NCBI RefSeq assembly: GCF_004564075.1
Contig: NZ_CP038257.1
Location: 62,001 to 126,000 of the forward strand
DNA: 64,000 nucleotides
Direction of reading: 5' to 3'
From: Microbacterium sediminis
GTDB taxonomy: Bacteria; Actinomycetota; Actinomycetes; Actinomycetales; Microbacteriaceae
The position numbers and the translations under genes are program-made. This document shows positions 35,390-44,745 of this stretch, in pieces (within the stretch, counting starts at the first letter, position 1; each line of letters starts with the position of its first letter). The notes under the pieces are model-generated. The model was not told where the DNA came from, did not search any database, and saw only the letters and a program-made list of their open reading frames with translations.

Positions 35390-36229
35390 TCAGTGCCCGT
35401 TGGCCGGATCGTCCGGGTCGCGGGCGGCTTCTTCGCCTTGATCCAGCCCACTCAGCGTCGCCATATCCTCCGAGCTGAGCGTGAAATCGAAGACGTCGAT
35501 GTTCTGCGCGAGATGCTTCTCATCGCCGGCGCGCGGGAGGGGAACGATCCCTTCCTCGATGTGCCAGCGCAGTAGGACCTGTGCGGGCGACTTGTCATAC
35601 TTCGACGCGATCGCGGTCACCGCGGGATCGGACAGCAGGGCTCCTCCGCGTCCGAGCGGGCTCCACGCCTCGGTCAGGATGCCGTGAGCGCGCTGGAAGC
35701 TGCGCTGTTCGACACGGGCGATGTCGACGCTGAGCTGGATCTGATCGACGTCGGGGACGACACCGGTCGCGTCGACGACGCGCTGAAGGTGGTGAGACTT
35801 GAAGTTGGAGACGCCGATCGCCTTCACTCGTCCCTCTTCGAGCAGTCTCACCAGACCCTTCCACGCTTCGACGTATCGGTCGAGGGCCGGAACCGGCCAA
35901 TGGATCAGGAACAGATCGAGGTAGTCGACGCGAAGGGTCTTCAGCGATCGGTCGTACGCGCGCTGCACTCCCTCGACGCTGTGGTCCTCCTTGTTGAACT
36001 TGCTCGTGATGAAGACCTCGTCACGAGGGATGCCCGATGCACGCAGACCGGCACCGACGGCCTCCTCATTCGCGTACTTGTACGCCGTATCGAACAGGCG
36101 GTAACCGTAGCCGACCGCCTTCTCGACCATCGTTGCGCACTCGTCTCCCGTGAGTGGCCACGTGCCCACCCCGATTCGCGGGATGCGGTGACCGTGCAGG
36201 AGGGGGAGGGTGGTGTCGTCAGCTCTCAT
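35390..36229 (-). CDS. Aldo/keto reductase, last gene of cluster I
   Basis: The 279-aa protein has the AKR tetrad: Asp47 and Tyr52 in FDTAYKYANE, the Lys in FITSKFNKE near 77 and the His in LFLIHWP near 109. NADPH-binding C-terminal residues follow (PLPRAGDEKHLAQN). It starts in an ATGA overlap with the reductase gene, so it is translated with the dioxygenase operon. It probably reduces an aldehyde or ketone made from the ring substrate or its side chain. The substrate is unknown. Confidence 0.88.
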   Translation of the reverse strand: MRADDTTLPLLHGHRIPRIGVGTWPLTGDECATMVEKAVGYGYRLFDTAYKYANEEAVGAGLRASGIPRDEVFITSKFNKEDHSVEGVQRAYDRSLKTLRVDYLDLFLIHWPVPALDRYVEAWKGLVRLLEEGRVKAIGVSNFKSHHLQRVVDATGVVPDVDQIQLSVDIARVEQRSFQRAHGILTEAWSPLGRGGALLSDPAVTAIASKYDKSPAQVLLRWHIEEGIVPLPRAGDEKHLAQNIDVFDFTLSSEDMATLSGLDQGEEAARDPDDPANGH

Positions 36230-37464
36230 CGGGCGGCCGCCTTCGCCGGAGCCGTGCTCGAGGGCTCGAGGAGGGCGCGCAGCCGATGTATCAGCTCGTC
36301 CGCCTTCGCTCGCGAGGCGACCGAGCGGCGGGCGTCGACGAGGGCACGCGGCCAGTTCACGATGACGGCACCTTCGGCCTGCCCTTGGCTCTCGCCGTAC
36401 ACGACGGCGAAGCGGTCCTGCGCAGGGTCGCCCACCATCGTCCAGTGATCAGATCCGGTATGCCCGACGATCTGGATCTTCCAGTCGTACTGGTCGCTCC
36501 ACACATACTCCGTCGGGTCGTAGCTGCGCAGGTCATCCGGGTGAGCGATGTTATGCGCGACAATCAGCGCCTGATCCGTCGCGCTCGTCCAGTGCTCCAA
36601 CCGGATCGGGTCGGGATGCCGTCGGTTCATGAATCGTGCCACGTCGCCGATCGCATACACGTGGGAGACGCCGACGGCGGCAAGCGTGCCTTCGCAGACG
36701 ACACCGTTATCCAGCGCGAGGCCCGACGACTCGAGCCACTCCGTGTTGACGACCGCTCCGATACCGAGCAGGACAGCGTCGACATCCAGCGTCGCGCCAT
36801 CGGTGAGCGTGACCTGGACGCGGTCACCCGTGCGCTCGACGTTCTCGACGGAGACGCCGAAGCGTAGCTCAGCACCCTCCCTGCGGTACTTCTCCGCGAA
36901 GATACCGCCCACTTCCATATTCATCGCCCGGCCCATCGGAGCACCGATCGGTTCGATGATGGTGACCTTGACACCGGCCGCAAGCGCTGTGGCGGCCGCC
37001 TCGGCGCCGATGAATCCGGCGCCGACCACCGCGAGGTGGCGGCCCGGAACGAGCTCCTTGCGCAGCTCGTCGGCATCGGCGCGGGTACGCAGCACGTGGA
37101 CGCCGGGAGTGGAAGCCCACGGGGTTCGGCGAGCTCGGGCACCCGTCGCGATGACGAGGATGTCGTAGGTCAGCTCGCTGCCGTCGGCGAGCGTCAGCGT
37201 CTTGCCGGCAGGATCCAGCTCGGTCGCGGCGACGCCGAAACGGGTCTCGACCCGCAGGCCTTCGAGCGCTTCCGCCGTCGTCAGCGCGATCTCCGGGTCG
37301 GATGCGGCGCCGCTGAGGTACTTCTTCGACAGCGGGGGACGGTCGTAGAGGGGATGGCTCTCCTGGTCCACCAGCGTGATCGCGCCGGTGAACCCCTCCG
37401 AACGAAGATTCTGTACGAGCTTGACTCCGGCGACGGAAGCACCGACGACGACGACGTGAGACAT
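36226..37464 (-). CDS. Ferredoxin reductase of cluster I dioxygenase
   Basis: The 412-aa FAD/NAD(P)H reductase has GxGxxG-type dinucleotide motifs at the N-terminus (VVVVGASVAGVKL) and near 145 (LAVVGAGFIGAEAAATAL). It also has the family's DQESHPLYDRPPLSKKYL and VYAIGDVARF (FAD). It belongs to the BphA4/CamA/rubredoxin-reductase group and passes electrons from NADH to the [3Fe-4S] ferredoxin encoded 10 bp upstream. The C-terminal reductase domain (SDQYDWKIQIVGH, VNWPRALVDARR) is complete. Confidence 0.92.
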   Translation of the reverse strand: MSHVVVVGASVAGVKLVQNLRSEGFTGAITLVDQESHPLYDRPPLSKKYLSGAASDPEIALTTAEALEGLRVETRFGVAATELDPAGKTLTLADGSELTYDILVIATGARARRTPWASTPGVHVLRTRADADELRKELVPGRHLAVVGAGFIGAEAAATALAAGVKVTIIEPIGAPMGRAMNMEVGGIFAEKYRREGAELRFGVSVENVERTGDRVQVTLTDGATLDVDAVLLGIGAVVNTEWLESSGLALDNGVVCEGTLAAVGVSHVYAIGDVARFMNRRHPDPIRLEHWTSATDQALIVAHNIAHPDDLRSYDPTEYVWSDQYDWKIQIVGHTGSDHWTMVGDPAQDRFAVVYGESQGQAEGAVIVNWPRALVDARRSVASRAKADELIHRLRALLEPSSTAPAKAAAR

Positions 37465-37474
37465 GCGAATCGGC

Positions 37475-37675
37475 TCAACCCTCGACAGACAGCGCCGAGA
37501 CCGGGCAGCTTCGGGCGGCTTCCTCGACGCGAGTGCGCTCCGCGTCCGGCACCTCGAGCTGCAAGAGCACGACCTTGCCGTCGTCGTCGATGTCGAAGTA
37601 GTCTCCCGCGGCCACGACGCAGTTCGCGTAGCCCTGGCAGAGGGAGAGGTCAGCCTTCACCGTGGCCATGGTCAT
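37475..37675 (-). CDS. [3Fe-4S] ferredoxin of cluster I
   Basis: The 66-aa protein has CQGYANC and a later SCPVSAL, giving three cluster cysteines as in actinobacterial 3Fe-4S ferredoxins. It shuttles electrons from the reductase to the Rieske oxygenase. Starts at 37675 or 37669 (MATVKADLSL) are both possible. The gene overlaps the 3' end of the small conserved gene by 20-26 bp. Confidence 0.9.
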   Translation of the reverse strand: MTMATVKADLSLCQGYANCVVAAGDYFDIDDDGKVVLLQLEVPDAERTRVEEAARSCPVSALSVEG

Positions 37676-37994
37676 TCCTCGTTGATGATGGGTCGGGGTC
37701 GGGGAACATGGGCGCGTACGGCGACCCGATCATCGCTGAGAACGTCTGGACGGTCTGCCAGGTGAGCGCCTCCAGCTCGAGCGGGTCGAGTGCGATCCAT
37801 TGTCCGGATTTCGGAGAGTCGATGAGCAGACGCGTCCCGTTGCGGGTCTCGACCCGGCTCACCGTGATCTCAGAGAACTCGTTGGCGATCGTGAGCGGCT
37901 CGCCGACGGTGCGCGCGACCAAACGTGCGCGCTCCTCGGCGGCGGCGATCGCGGCGGCCCGATCGACGTCGGCGCCTTCCCACTCCAGGGTCAC
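37650..37994 (-). CDS. Conserved small dioxygenase-cluster protein 1 (unknown function)
   Basis: The 114-aa soluble protein begins MTLEWEGADVDRAAAIAAAE. It shares ANEFSEI, SRVETRNG, SPKSGQW, LDPLELEALTWQT and FSAMI with the proteins at 44943-45269 and 60036-60356, in all three clusters at the same position between beta subunit and ferredoxin. The ATGA overlap with the beta gene implies coupled translation. It has no Cys and no membrane helix. It may be an accessory subunit or assembly factor. No known domain is recognised. Confidence 0.75.
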   Translation of the reverse strand: MTLEWEGADVDRAAAIAAAEERARLVARTVGEPLTIANEFSEITVSRVETRNGTRLLIDSPKSGQWIALDPLELEALTWQTVQTFSAMIGSPYAPMFPDPDPSSTRNDHGHGEG

Positions 37995-38581
37995 AGGAAG
38001 ATCGCCAGGTTCTGGGTGCGCAGCACCGACTCGTCGACGAGGATGACGCGGCGCGCGAGCTTGTACTCGCCTCCGACGTCACGGAACACATCCTCCCGGT
38101 GGGCGGAGATGATCGACGGCTCGTTCACGTCTCCTCGGCTGCGGAACAGCAGCATCGCGGAGTCGGCGAGCACCTCGCCGGGCACGTCGGTCTCGAACAC
38201 CCGCACGTTGGTCACGAAGTGACGCAGCCGGGACGGAGGGTCCTCGGTCCAGGCATGCTCGGTAAGGAACCGTGCGACGCGCCGGCTGAGCGAGTACTTG
38301 TTCTCGTCCCAGTGCGCCATCCCGGGGGACGTGCTGAAGGGCGTGCCGAGTGCGGTGGTCACGCGGACGGGCATGACGTAGTGGATGTCTTCCGTCAGCA
38401 TGTCCAGCCAGCTCTCATACCGCTGCTGGTCGAGAGTGTAGGCCTCTTCGACGAGCCAGCGATGGATCGTGGCGTGCAGCTCGCTCGTGAAGGGCAGGGA
38501 CGAGCCCACCCGGTCGGCGAGGGTTGACGACTTGCGAAGCCGGGAGACTTCGGAAACTGCCTTGCCGGTCTCCTCGATCAT
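37991..38581 (-). CDS. Ring-hydroxylating dioxygenase beta subunit, cluster I
   Basis: The 196-aa protein shows the NTF2-like beta-subunit pattern (RWLVEEAYTLDQQRYESWLD, HYVMPVRVTT, MAHWDENKYSL, SRLRHFVTNVRVFE, LFRSRGD, VDESVLRTQNLAIFL). The subunit is structural and packs against the alpha subunit in an alpha3beta3 hexamer. The start overlaps the alpha stop by 4 bp. Confidence 0.93.
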   Translation of the reverse strand: MIEETGKAVSEVSRLRKSSTLADRVGSSLPFTSELHATIHRWLVEEAYTLDQQRYESWLDMLTEDIHYVMPVRVTTALGTPFSTSPGMAHWDENKYSLSRRVARFLTEHAWTEDPPSRLRHFVTNVRVFETDVPGEVLADSAMLLFRSRGDVNEPSIISAHREDVFRDVGGEYKLARRVILVDESVLRTQNLAIFL

Positions 38582-40020
38582 CGGACCACCTTCTGACCAT
38601 TGTTCGTGATGCCCGCAGGTCGGGGCTCGACATCCAGTGGCGGCTCGCCGCCGATCGACAGGGCACGGAAGTCGACGCCCTCGTACTCCGACTCCAGGTA
38701 GTCCGCCCAGCGGTGGAGCAGATGGCGCTGGTTGTACTCGCCGTAGCCCACGTGCGCGACGCCGGGGCCGGCGAACTGGTCGGGGCCGAGCGGCTCGACG
38801 ACCGGCGATCCATCCTTGAGGATGCCCATGCGGCTGTTCAGGAGCAGGCGCCGCGCCATTGATCCCTTCGCCGTGTTCGTGAGCGAGACCCAGTTCTCCA
38901 CGTCGTCCTGCTCGAACATGCCCGTCGACCCGAAGCACATCAGGTAGGCCTTGTACGACAGTGCCTTGAACTCCTCCGGAGCCTCAGCGTCGACCGCGAA
39001 CCAGGAGTACACCTCGGTCTCGTCCTCGCTGATCGGAAGCCACGTCCGGATGGAGATGAACGGGAGCACGTCCTCGTCCGAACCCTCCTCGACCTTGGGC
39101 CAGTTGTGGACGAAGGACATGTTCGGGAAGAGCGAGGCCGCGGAGATCATGAACCCGTCGCGGCCGATGACATCGAGCTGCTCCTGAGACCAGGTCGCCT
39201 TCATCCGCTCGACCATCTCGTCCGGGTAGCCGACGTACCGCAGCCGCTCCTCGAGCGTGCCCGGCGGGAGCTTGTAGGTCGTGCCGCCTCCGTTGCCGGC
39301 CCAGTATGTGTTGCCGTCCTTGCGCTTCTCGGCCTTCGGCTCGCGGAACAGCCCGATCTCGACGACCGAGGTGTGCGTCTGGGGCGTGTGGTACATGTCG
39401 CCGGCGAAGTTCTCGGCGCCGATCTTCCAGTTCGCCTTGACGCGCCACCGCTGCGGGCCCCGGAGCTCGATGCCGCTGGGGCTCTGCCGGGTGTAGTAGT
39501 CGAGATAGAACTTGAAGTCGCCGATGTAGTCCTCGAGGCTCGGCGCATCCGGGTCCATGCTGATGAAGATCAGGCCGTTGTACATACCGAGGTTCGGCGC
39601 CGGCAGGAGCCGTGCGCCCTTTCGGCTGAACCCGGCCTCGCCGCCGTAGGCCTCCTCGTGGAAGGGGAGTCCGACGATGCGTCCGTCGTTGCGGTAGGAC
39701 CACCCGTGGTACGGGCAGCGGAAGTGCGAGGCGTTCCCCATCTCGGCCCGGCAGACCTGCATGCCGCGATGCAGGCACATGTTGAAGTGGGCGCGGATCT
39801 CACCCTTCTCGTCGCGGACGATGATGAACGAGTCGTCGAGTATTCGCCGGACGACGTAGTCGCCGGCCTGAGGAATCTCGGACTCGTGGCCCACGAACAG
39901 CCAGGCGCGGCTGAAAAGGTTCTTTCGTTCGCGCGCGAAGATCTCCGCGTCGTTGTAGATGTACGCCGGTATCATTCCGCGACGGATCTCGTCGTAGATC
40001 GTCATGCTGGAAGTGCTCAT
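38578..40020 (-). CDS. Ring-hydroxylating dioxygenase alpha subunit, cluster I
   Basis: From ATG 40020 the 480-aa protein has the Rieske ligands Cys82, His84, Cys102 and His105 (CLHRG, CPYHGWSY). The mononuclear iron site has bridging Asp208 with His211 and His216 (GDMYHTPQTH) and a later Asp in FEQDDVENW. It inserts both atoms of O2 into an aromatic ring as a cis-diol. The three alpha subunits here are close paralogues. A TACACT box at 40037-40042 (minus strand) lies 16 bp before the start. The substrate is unknown; an aromatic acid is likely from the context of cluster III. Confidence 0.94.
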   Translation of the reverse strand: MSTSSMTIYDEIRRGMIPAYIYNDAEIFARERKNLFSRAWLFVGHESEIPQAGDYVVRRILDDSFIIVRDEKGEIRAHFNMCLHRGMQVCRAEMGNASHFRCPYHGWSYRNDGRIVGLPFHEEAYGGEAGFSRKGARLLPAPNLGMYNGLIFISMDPDAPSLEDYIGDFKFYLDYYTRQSPSGIELRGPQRWRVKANWKIGAENFAGDMYHTPQTHTSVVEIGLFREPKAEKRKDGNTYWAGNGGGTTYKLPPGTLEERLRYVGYPDEMVERMKATWSQEQLDVIGRDGFMISAASLFPNMSFVHNWPKVEEGSDEDVLPFISIRTWLPISEDETEVYSWFAVDAEAPEEFKALSYKAYLMCFGSTGMFEQDDVENWVSLTNTAKGSMARRLLLNSRMGILKDGSPVVEPLGPDQFAGPGVAHVGYGEYNQRHLLHRWADYLESEYEGVDFRALSIGGEPPLDVEPRPAGITNNGQKVVR

Positions 40021-40093
40021 CGTCGCGCCTATCCGTAGTGTAATGCTTCGACACCGCTCCGACGTCGCACGTCGAAGCAGGCCGAGGCATAGT

Positions 40094-40119
40094 TTCTGAT
40101 GTGCAGAAATTGATTCTGC
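40094..40119. promoter_or_regulatory. IclR-type three-half-site operator, cluster I
   Basis: TTCTGA, 3 bases, GCAGAA, 5 bases, TTCTGC. The spacing is the same as at 40241, 53003 and 62444. It lies between the divergent alpha-subunit gene (start 40020) and aldehyde dehydrogenase gene (start 40283). CATAGT just before it resembles the TATAGT before the operator at 62444. Confidence 0.7.
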
Positions 40120-40240
40120 CACACACGCGCGCCTTACGTCAAGTGGGCCCGAGGAAGGCCTTCGCGGCCGCGCTCGGAGGAGGAGGCGATGCGTCGCGGC
40201 TGCGAGGACCATCCTCCCGTCCCAGAGGGTGGGCATGCTC

Positions 40241-40266
40241 CTCTGGAACACAGAAACCGCTTCTGC
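40241..40266. promoter_or_regulatory. IclR-type three-half-site operator in front of the aldehyde dehydrogenase
   Basis: CTCTGG, 3 bases, ACAGAA, 5 bases, TTCTGC, ending 16 bp before the ATG at 40283. The outer left half-site is weaker than at the other sites. Confidence 0.6.
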
Positions 40267-40282
40267 TGGAAACGAGGAGTCA

Positions 40283-41740
40283 ATGATGAGCCCGTCGACC
40301 GATGTCGCAGACCGGGAATGGACCGTCACTCTCGATGGCAAGCCGTGGGCCAGTGCCGCGCGCTACGAGGTCGAGAACCCCACGACCGGGCGTCCCCTGA
40401 CCTCCGCCCCCGACCTCTCCGAGGAGGAGGTCGGGCGCGCGGTGGCGGCGGCGCAGGCTGCGCAGCCGGCCTGGGGCGCGATGCCGCCCCGAGCCCGGGC
40501 CGCCGTGATCCGGCAACTCGCTGCGACGATCCGAGAGCACCGTGAGGAGCTCGCCACTCTCGACGCACTGGACGGCGGGTTCACCCTCTCGATGATGAGG
40601 GGCGATGTGGACGCGGCGGCGGAACTCATGGAGATCTTCGCCGACATGGCGCTCGACCTCGGTGGCCGGACGATTCCGGTGAGCACGAACCTCCACTACA
40701 CCATGCAGGTGCCCTACGGAGTGGTCGCGCGTATCGGTGCGTTCAACCATCCCTTCTTCTTCGCGGCGGCGAAGGTCGCCGCGCCCCTCGTCGCCGGCAA
40801 CGCCGTGGTCCTCAAGGCCCCGGACCAGACGCCGCTGTCTTCGTTGCGCCTGGCCGAGCTCGCGGTCGGGATCCTCCCGGACAATCTGTTGATCACCGTC
40901 AGCGGTCGCGGCGCGGTGACCGGACGCGCGCTGGTGCGTCATCCCGAGGTCCGCCGGATCGGTTTCATCGGGTCCACCGCGACGGGGCAATCGATCCAGC
41001 GGGATGCAGCCGAGACCGGAGTCAAGCACGTGTCGCTCGAACTGGGCGGAAAGAACGCTCAGATCGTCTTCGCCGACGCCGATTTGGAGGCGGCTGCGGC
41101 CGGTGCCGTCGCGGGTATGAACTTCACGTGGGTCGCCGGACAGAGCTGCGGCTCGACGAGCCGCCTGCTCGTGCACTCCTCGGTGGCCGACGAAGTGATC
41201 GGCCGGGTCGCCGAGCGCATGGCCGCGATCCGGGTGGGAGACCCGCTGGACCCGTCCGTGGACATGGGCCCGCTCGTGTCGGAGGCACAGTTCCAGAAGT
41301 CCATCAGCGCCATCGCCGAAGGCAGGAAGGCGGGTGCCACCGTGGCGACGGGCGGCGGCCGTCCCGCCGGCCTCGATGAGGGGTGGTTCGTCGAGCCGAC
41401 GCTGCTCACCGGTGTCAGCCCCGGGTCGTTCGTCGAGCAGAACGAGATCTTCGGCCCCGTCCTCTCCGTCACCACCTTCGACGCCGACGAGGAGGCCGTA
41501 CGGATCGCCAACGGCGTCCAGTACGGGCTCACCTCGAGCATCTGGACGCGCGACGTCACGCGCGCCCACGTCGTCGCCCGGCAGATCGAGGCCGGCTACA
41601 TCCTCGTCAACAGTGGCAGCCGGCACTTCTGGGGACTGCCGTTCGGAGGGGTGAAGGCTTCGGGGATCGGCCGCGAGGAGTCCCTCGACGAACTGATCTC
41701 GTACACCGAGACGAAGACCGTGACCGTTCTGCTCTCGTAG
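40283..41740 (+). CDS. Aldehyde dehydrogenase (NAD(P)+ dependent)
   Basis: The 485-aa protein has the ALDH core: [20 protein letters not shown], the cofactor loop FIGSTATGQ near 230, the catalytic Glu in LELGGKNAQ and the Cys in [11 protein letters not shown] near 290, and the C-terminal FGPVLSV and [11 protein letters not shown]. It oxidises an aldehyde to an acid, probably an aromatic or side-chain aldehyde leading to or from the cluster I dioxygenase. It is transcribed divergently from the dioxygenase operon under the shared operator region. AACGAGGAG precedes ATG 40283. Confidence 0.92.
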   Translation: MMSPSTDVADREWTVTLDGKPWASAARYEVENPTTGRPLTSAPDLSEEEVGRAVAAAQAAQPAWGAMPPRARAAVIRQLAATIREHREELATLDALDGGFTLSMMRGDVDAAAELMEIFADMALDLGGRTIPVSTNLHYTMQVPYGVVARIGAFNHPFFFAAAKVAAPLVAGNAVVLKAPDQTPLSSLRLAELAVGILPDNLLITVSGRGAVTGRALVRHPEVRRIGFIGSTATGQSIQRDAAETGVKHVSLELGGKNAQIVFADADLEAAAAGAVAGMNFTWVAGQSCGSTSRLLVHSSVADEVIGRVAERMAAIRVGDPLDPSVDMGPLVSEAQFQKSISAIAEGRKAGATVATGGGRPAGLDEGWFVEPTLLTGVSPGSFVEQNEIFGPVLSVTTFDADEEAVRIANGVQYGLTSSIWTRDVTRAHVVARQIEAGYILVNSGSRHFWGLPFGGVKASGIGREESLDELISYTETKTVTVLLS

Positions 41741-41885
41741 GGGGGCAGCGCTGCGCGCTGTACGTCGTCGCAGCAAGCGCGGCGCGATCCATGCCGGCGG
41801 TGCTGGGAGGCGCTGTTCCCGTCAGCCTCGGGCAAACCCCGTCGAGGCGAAGGCCGCCTGCAGGGATGCCTGGGCGCCGAAAACG
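41741..41885. other. Short unassigned junction region
   Basis: No gene is seen between the aldehyde dehydrogenase stop and the iclR remnant. The sequence probably contains the breakpoint at which the iclR gene was cut. Confidence 0.4.
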
Positions 41886-42039
41886 TTTGAGGTCGCGACA
41901 CCCAGGTGCTTGCTGGCGTCCGTCAGTCGAAGTTCGTTCTTCTCACCGAGCAGGAGCAGGAGTTTCAGGGCATTGTCGACCGACTCGATCGGTATTGCGG
42001 AGCCGCATCGACTCCGTCGGCTGCTCTATTTCTCTGCAC
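41886..42039 (-). pseudogene. iclR remnant of cluster II (first ~50 codons, frameshifted)
   Basis: From a GTG at 42039 the minus strand reads MQRNRAADGVDAAPQY. One base is then missing before IPIESVDNALKLLLLLGEKN and ELRLTDASKHLGVATS, after which homology stops near 41886. The layout equals the intact IclR proteins at 34508 and 57779. The start codon lies in TTCTG-TTG-TGCAGA, the same autoregulatory site. Confidence 0.7.
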
Positions 42040-42107
42040 AACAGAAACTGTATCGTTCCTGCCGGCCCTCAGGGCCGCCATCAAGGGCAAGGCGATCCCG
42101 TCCAGGT

Positions 42108-42325
42108 CTATCCGGACGCCGATTCGAGCAGCCGGCCCAGTCGTACACGAACGTCGGAAAGCGACGATCCCGCTGCGATGGACCGGCGGACTTCGACGAG
42201 AGCGCGGGGCCAATTCAGTACCACTGCCCCGTCGAATGACAGACCATTCTGAGAGTACAGAGACGCGATCCGGTCGGGTGTTCGAGGGTCCGTCACCATC
42301 TCGGGGTGGCCGCGTCCGTTTGAGT
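42108..42325 (-). pseudogene. C-terminal part of cluster II ferredoxin reductase
   Basis: The minus frame EMVTDPRTPDRIASLYSQNG then GAVVLNWPRALVEVRRS matches the last ~70 residues of the reductases at 36226 and 58601. It is separated from the N-terminal part (43707-44745) by the IS256 element. Confidence 0.75.
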
Positions 42326-43706
42326 GGTGGTCTTTCGCTTCGTTGCGATGATCAGCTGTCGTTAGTTTAGGCGGCGGTGATCTCGGGGAGTATCACCGCC
42401 TCGTCGATGGTGGGGGTGGTCGCGGTGAGCTCGGTCATGGAGGCTTCGGAGAAGTAGCGGCGGTCGGCGGCTTCCCATTCGTCGTGTTGCTCGACGAGGA
42501 CGGAGCCGGCCAGGCGGAGCAGGGCGGCGTTGTTCGGGAACACGCCAACGACGTCGGTGCGGCGCTTGATCTCCCGATTGAGGCGTTCCAGCGGGTTCGT
42601 GGACCAGATCTGTCGCCAATGCCGGGCGGGGAACGCTTTGAACGCGAGGATGTCGTCACGGGCGTCGGTGAGCATCACGGCGGTCTTGGGGTGGACGCGC
42701 TCGATCATGCGCACGACTTCGTCGAACTGGGCATCGATGTGCTCGGCGTCGGGTTGGGCGAAGATCGTGCGGATCACGCTGGCGACCATCTCCTGCCGGC
42801 CCTTCGGGAGGGCGGTCAGGACGTTGCGCATGAAGTGGACGCGGCAGCGCTGCCAGGCGGCGCCCTGCAACACGGTCGCTGCGGCCTTCTTCAGTCCGGC
42901 GTGGGCGTCGGAGATCACCAGCTTCACCCCGCCCAGACCTCGTGTCTTCAACGAGCGCAGGAACTGCTTCCAGAACTCCTCGGTCTCGCTGTCTCCGACA
43001 TCGAAGCCCAGCACGACCCGCCGCCCGTCAGCGGCGACGCCGATCGCGACGACGACCGCCTGGGACACGACACGGTGGTCGATGCGGACCTTGCAGTAGG
43101 TCGCGTCGAGGAACACGTAGGGGTAGGCGATGTCAGACAGCGAGCGGTCGCGGAACGATGCGACCTCGGCGTCGAGCCCTTGGCAGATGCGGGACACCTC
43201 GGACTTCGAGATGCCAGTGTCAGCGCCGAGCGCTTTGACGAGGTCATCGACCTTCCGGGTTGAGACGCCGTGGAGGTAGGCCTCCATCACGACCGCGAAC
43301 AAGGCTTGGTCGACCCGGCGGCGCCGCTCCAGCAGCGACGGGAAGAACGACCCCTGCCGCAACTTCGGGATCCGCAACTCCAGATCCCCAGCCGTGGTCG
43401 ACAGCACCCGCGGCCGGGAACCGTTGCGGGTAGTCGTGCGCTCGCTCGTGCGCTCGTAGGGGGCGGCGCCGATGAATGCGGCTGTCTCCGCGTCGATCAG
43501 CTCCTGGTAGAGCCGCTCGGTCGCGGCTCGGATGCGGTCGGTGGTGCCGGTGAGCTTCAGTTCCCCGAGCAGCTCGAGGAGGGCAGACTGGTCAAGAGCC
43601 ATCGTGCGGTGTCGTCTTTCTGTGTGAGTTCTTGGTCGTTCTCACTGACCATCGCACGATGGCTCACCCCGTCGCGGTCACGACGCCGCGGGCCCGAAAG
43701 ACCACC
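42326..43706 (-). mobile_element. IS256-family element splitting the cluster II reductase
   Basis: Inverted ends GGTGGTCTTTCG (42326-42337) and CGAAAGACCACC (43695-43706) bound one transposase gene. The 8-bp flanks (GTTTGAGT and ACCCCGCG) do not match, so either flanking bases were lost or two copies recombined. Confidence 0.8.
42367..43602 (-). CDS. IS256 family transposase
   Basis: The 411-aa mutator-type transposase has the DDE motifs YPYVFLDATYCKVR, LVISDAHAGLKKA and STNPLERLNREIKRRTDVVG, plus the N-terminal LELRIPKLRQGSFFPSLLER. It is full length with an ATG start and is probably active. It is transcribed in the same direction as the split reductase. Confidence 0.95.
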   Translation of the reverse strand: MALDQSALLELLGELKLTGTTDRIRAATERLYQELIDAETAAFIGAAPYERTSERTTTRNGSRPRVLSTTAGDLELRIPKLRQGSFFPSLLERRRRVDQALFAVVMEAYLHGVSTRKVDDLVKALGADTGISKSEVSRICQGLDAEVASFRDRSLSDIAYPYVFLDATYCKVRIDHRVVSQAVVVAIGVAADGRRVVLGFDVGDSETEEFWKQFLRSLKTRGLGGVKLVISDAHAGLKKAAATVLQGAAWQRCRVHFMRNVLTALPKGRQEMVASVIRTIFAQPDAEHIDAQFDEVVRMIERVHPKTAVMLTDARDDILAFKAFPARHWRQIWSTNPLERLNREIKRRTDVVGVFPNNAALLRLAGSVLVEQHDEWEAADRRYFSEASMTELTATTPTIDEAVILPEITAA

Positions 43707-44745
43707 ACCCCGCGGGACTCCAGGTCTCGGGGTTGACTGCCGTCGTGCGACCGACGATGTGCAGCTTCCAGTTGAACTGGTCACTCCAGACATACTCGAC
43801 AGGCAGATATGAGCGTCGGTCGTCGGGATGAGCGATGTTGTGCGCGACACAGCGCGCCTGGTCGACCGCATTCGTCCAGTGCTCAAGACGGGTGAGATCG
43901 CCGCGAACCGGATGCCGCCACCGCGCAACATCGCCGATCGCATGGATTTCCGGGGCGCCGAGTGCCGTGAGGAATTCGTCGCAGACGAGACCGTCGTCGA
44001 TCTCGAGCCCTGAGTCCTCGAGCCATTCGACGTTCGGCACTGCCCCGATGCCGATGACGACGACATCACCGTGGAGCTCGGAACCGTCATCCAGGAGCAC
44101 GCGGAAGTCTCCCTTCGCACCGTCGATCTGCGCGACCGTCCGTCCGAGAACCGCATGTACGCCATGCCGGGAGTGCTTCTGCGAGAAGAGGGCGCCAATC
44201 TCGTCACCGAGCCGGCGTGACATCAGGTCGCGTGTCGCCGAGACCAGGGTGACATCGACTCCGAGCCCAAGAGCGGTCGCGGCGACCTCGGCGCCGATGA
44301 AGCCCGCTCCGATGACGATGATCCTGCGATCGGGAACTAGCTCGGCGCGCAGCCGGTCTGCGTCGTCGAGTGTCCGCAGCACATGGATTCCCTCGCCTTC
44401 ACCCCACGGCGACGGCCGCGCGCGGACGCCGGTCGCCACCACGAGGTCATCGAAGCCGACCCGCCGTCCATTCGCCAGCCGGAGCTCCGACAACGCACGG
44501 TCCAGACCTACCGCCGGCACACCGAGACGAAGGTCGATGTTAAGCTCGAGCGCCTCCGCCGCCGTGAGGAGCGTGACCTCGGCTGCACCTGCACCGACGA
44601 GGTATCCCTTCGACAGCGGCGGCTTGTCGTAGGGCAGCACGGGCTCGGAGCCGATGAGCACAACGTCTCCGCGATACCCCTCTGCCCGAAGCGCCTGCGC
44701 GGCCCGTACCCCCGCGATCGACGCACCGACAATCGCTGTCGTCAT
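43678..44745 (-). pseudogene. N-terminal part of cluster II ferredoxin reductase
   Basis: The frame encodes the FAD- and NAD-binding domains (AIVGASIAGVRAAQAL, IIVIGAGFIGAEVAATALG, IHAIGDVARW) up to LHIVGRTTAVNPETW. It then runs into the IS256 end and stops at 43678. The missing ~65 C-terminal residues are at 42108-42325. FAD binding might persist, but the C-terminal domain is lost, so it is probably inactive. Confidence 0.8.

Noticed and set aside
42318..43714. 8-bp target duplication of the IS256 element
   Set aside because: The octamers GTTTGAGT and ACCCCGCG do not match in any one-base shift tried.
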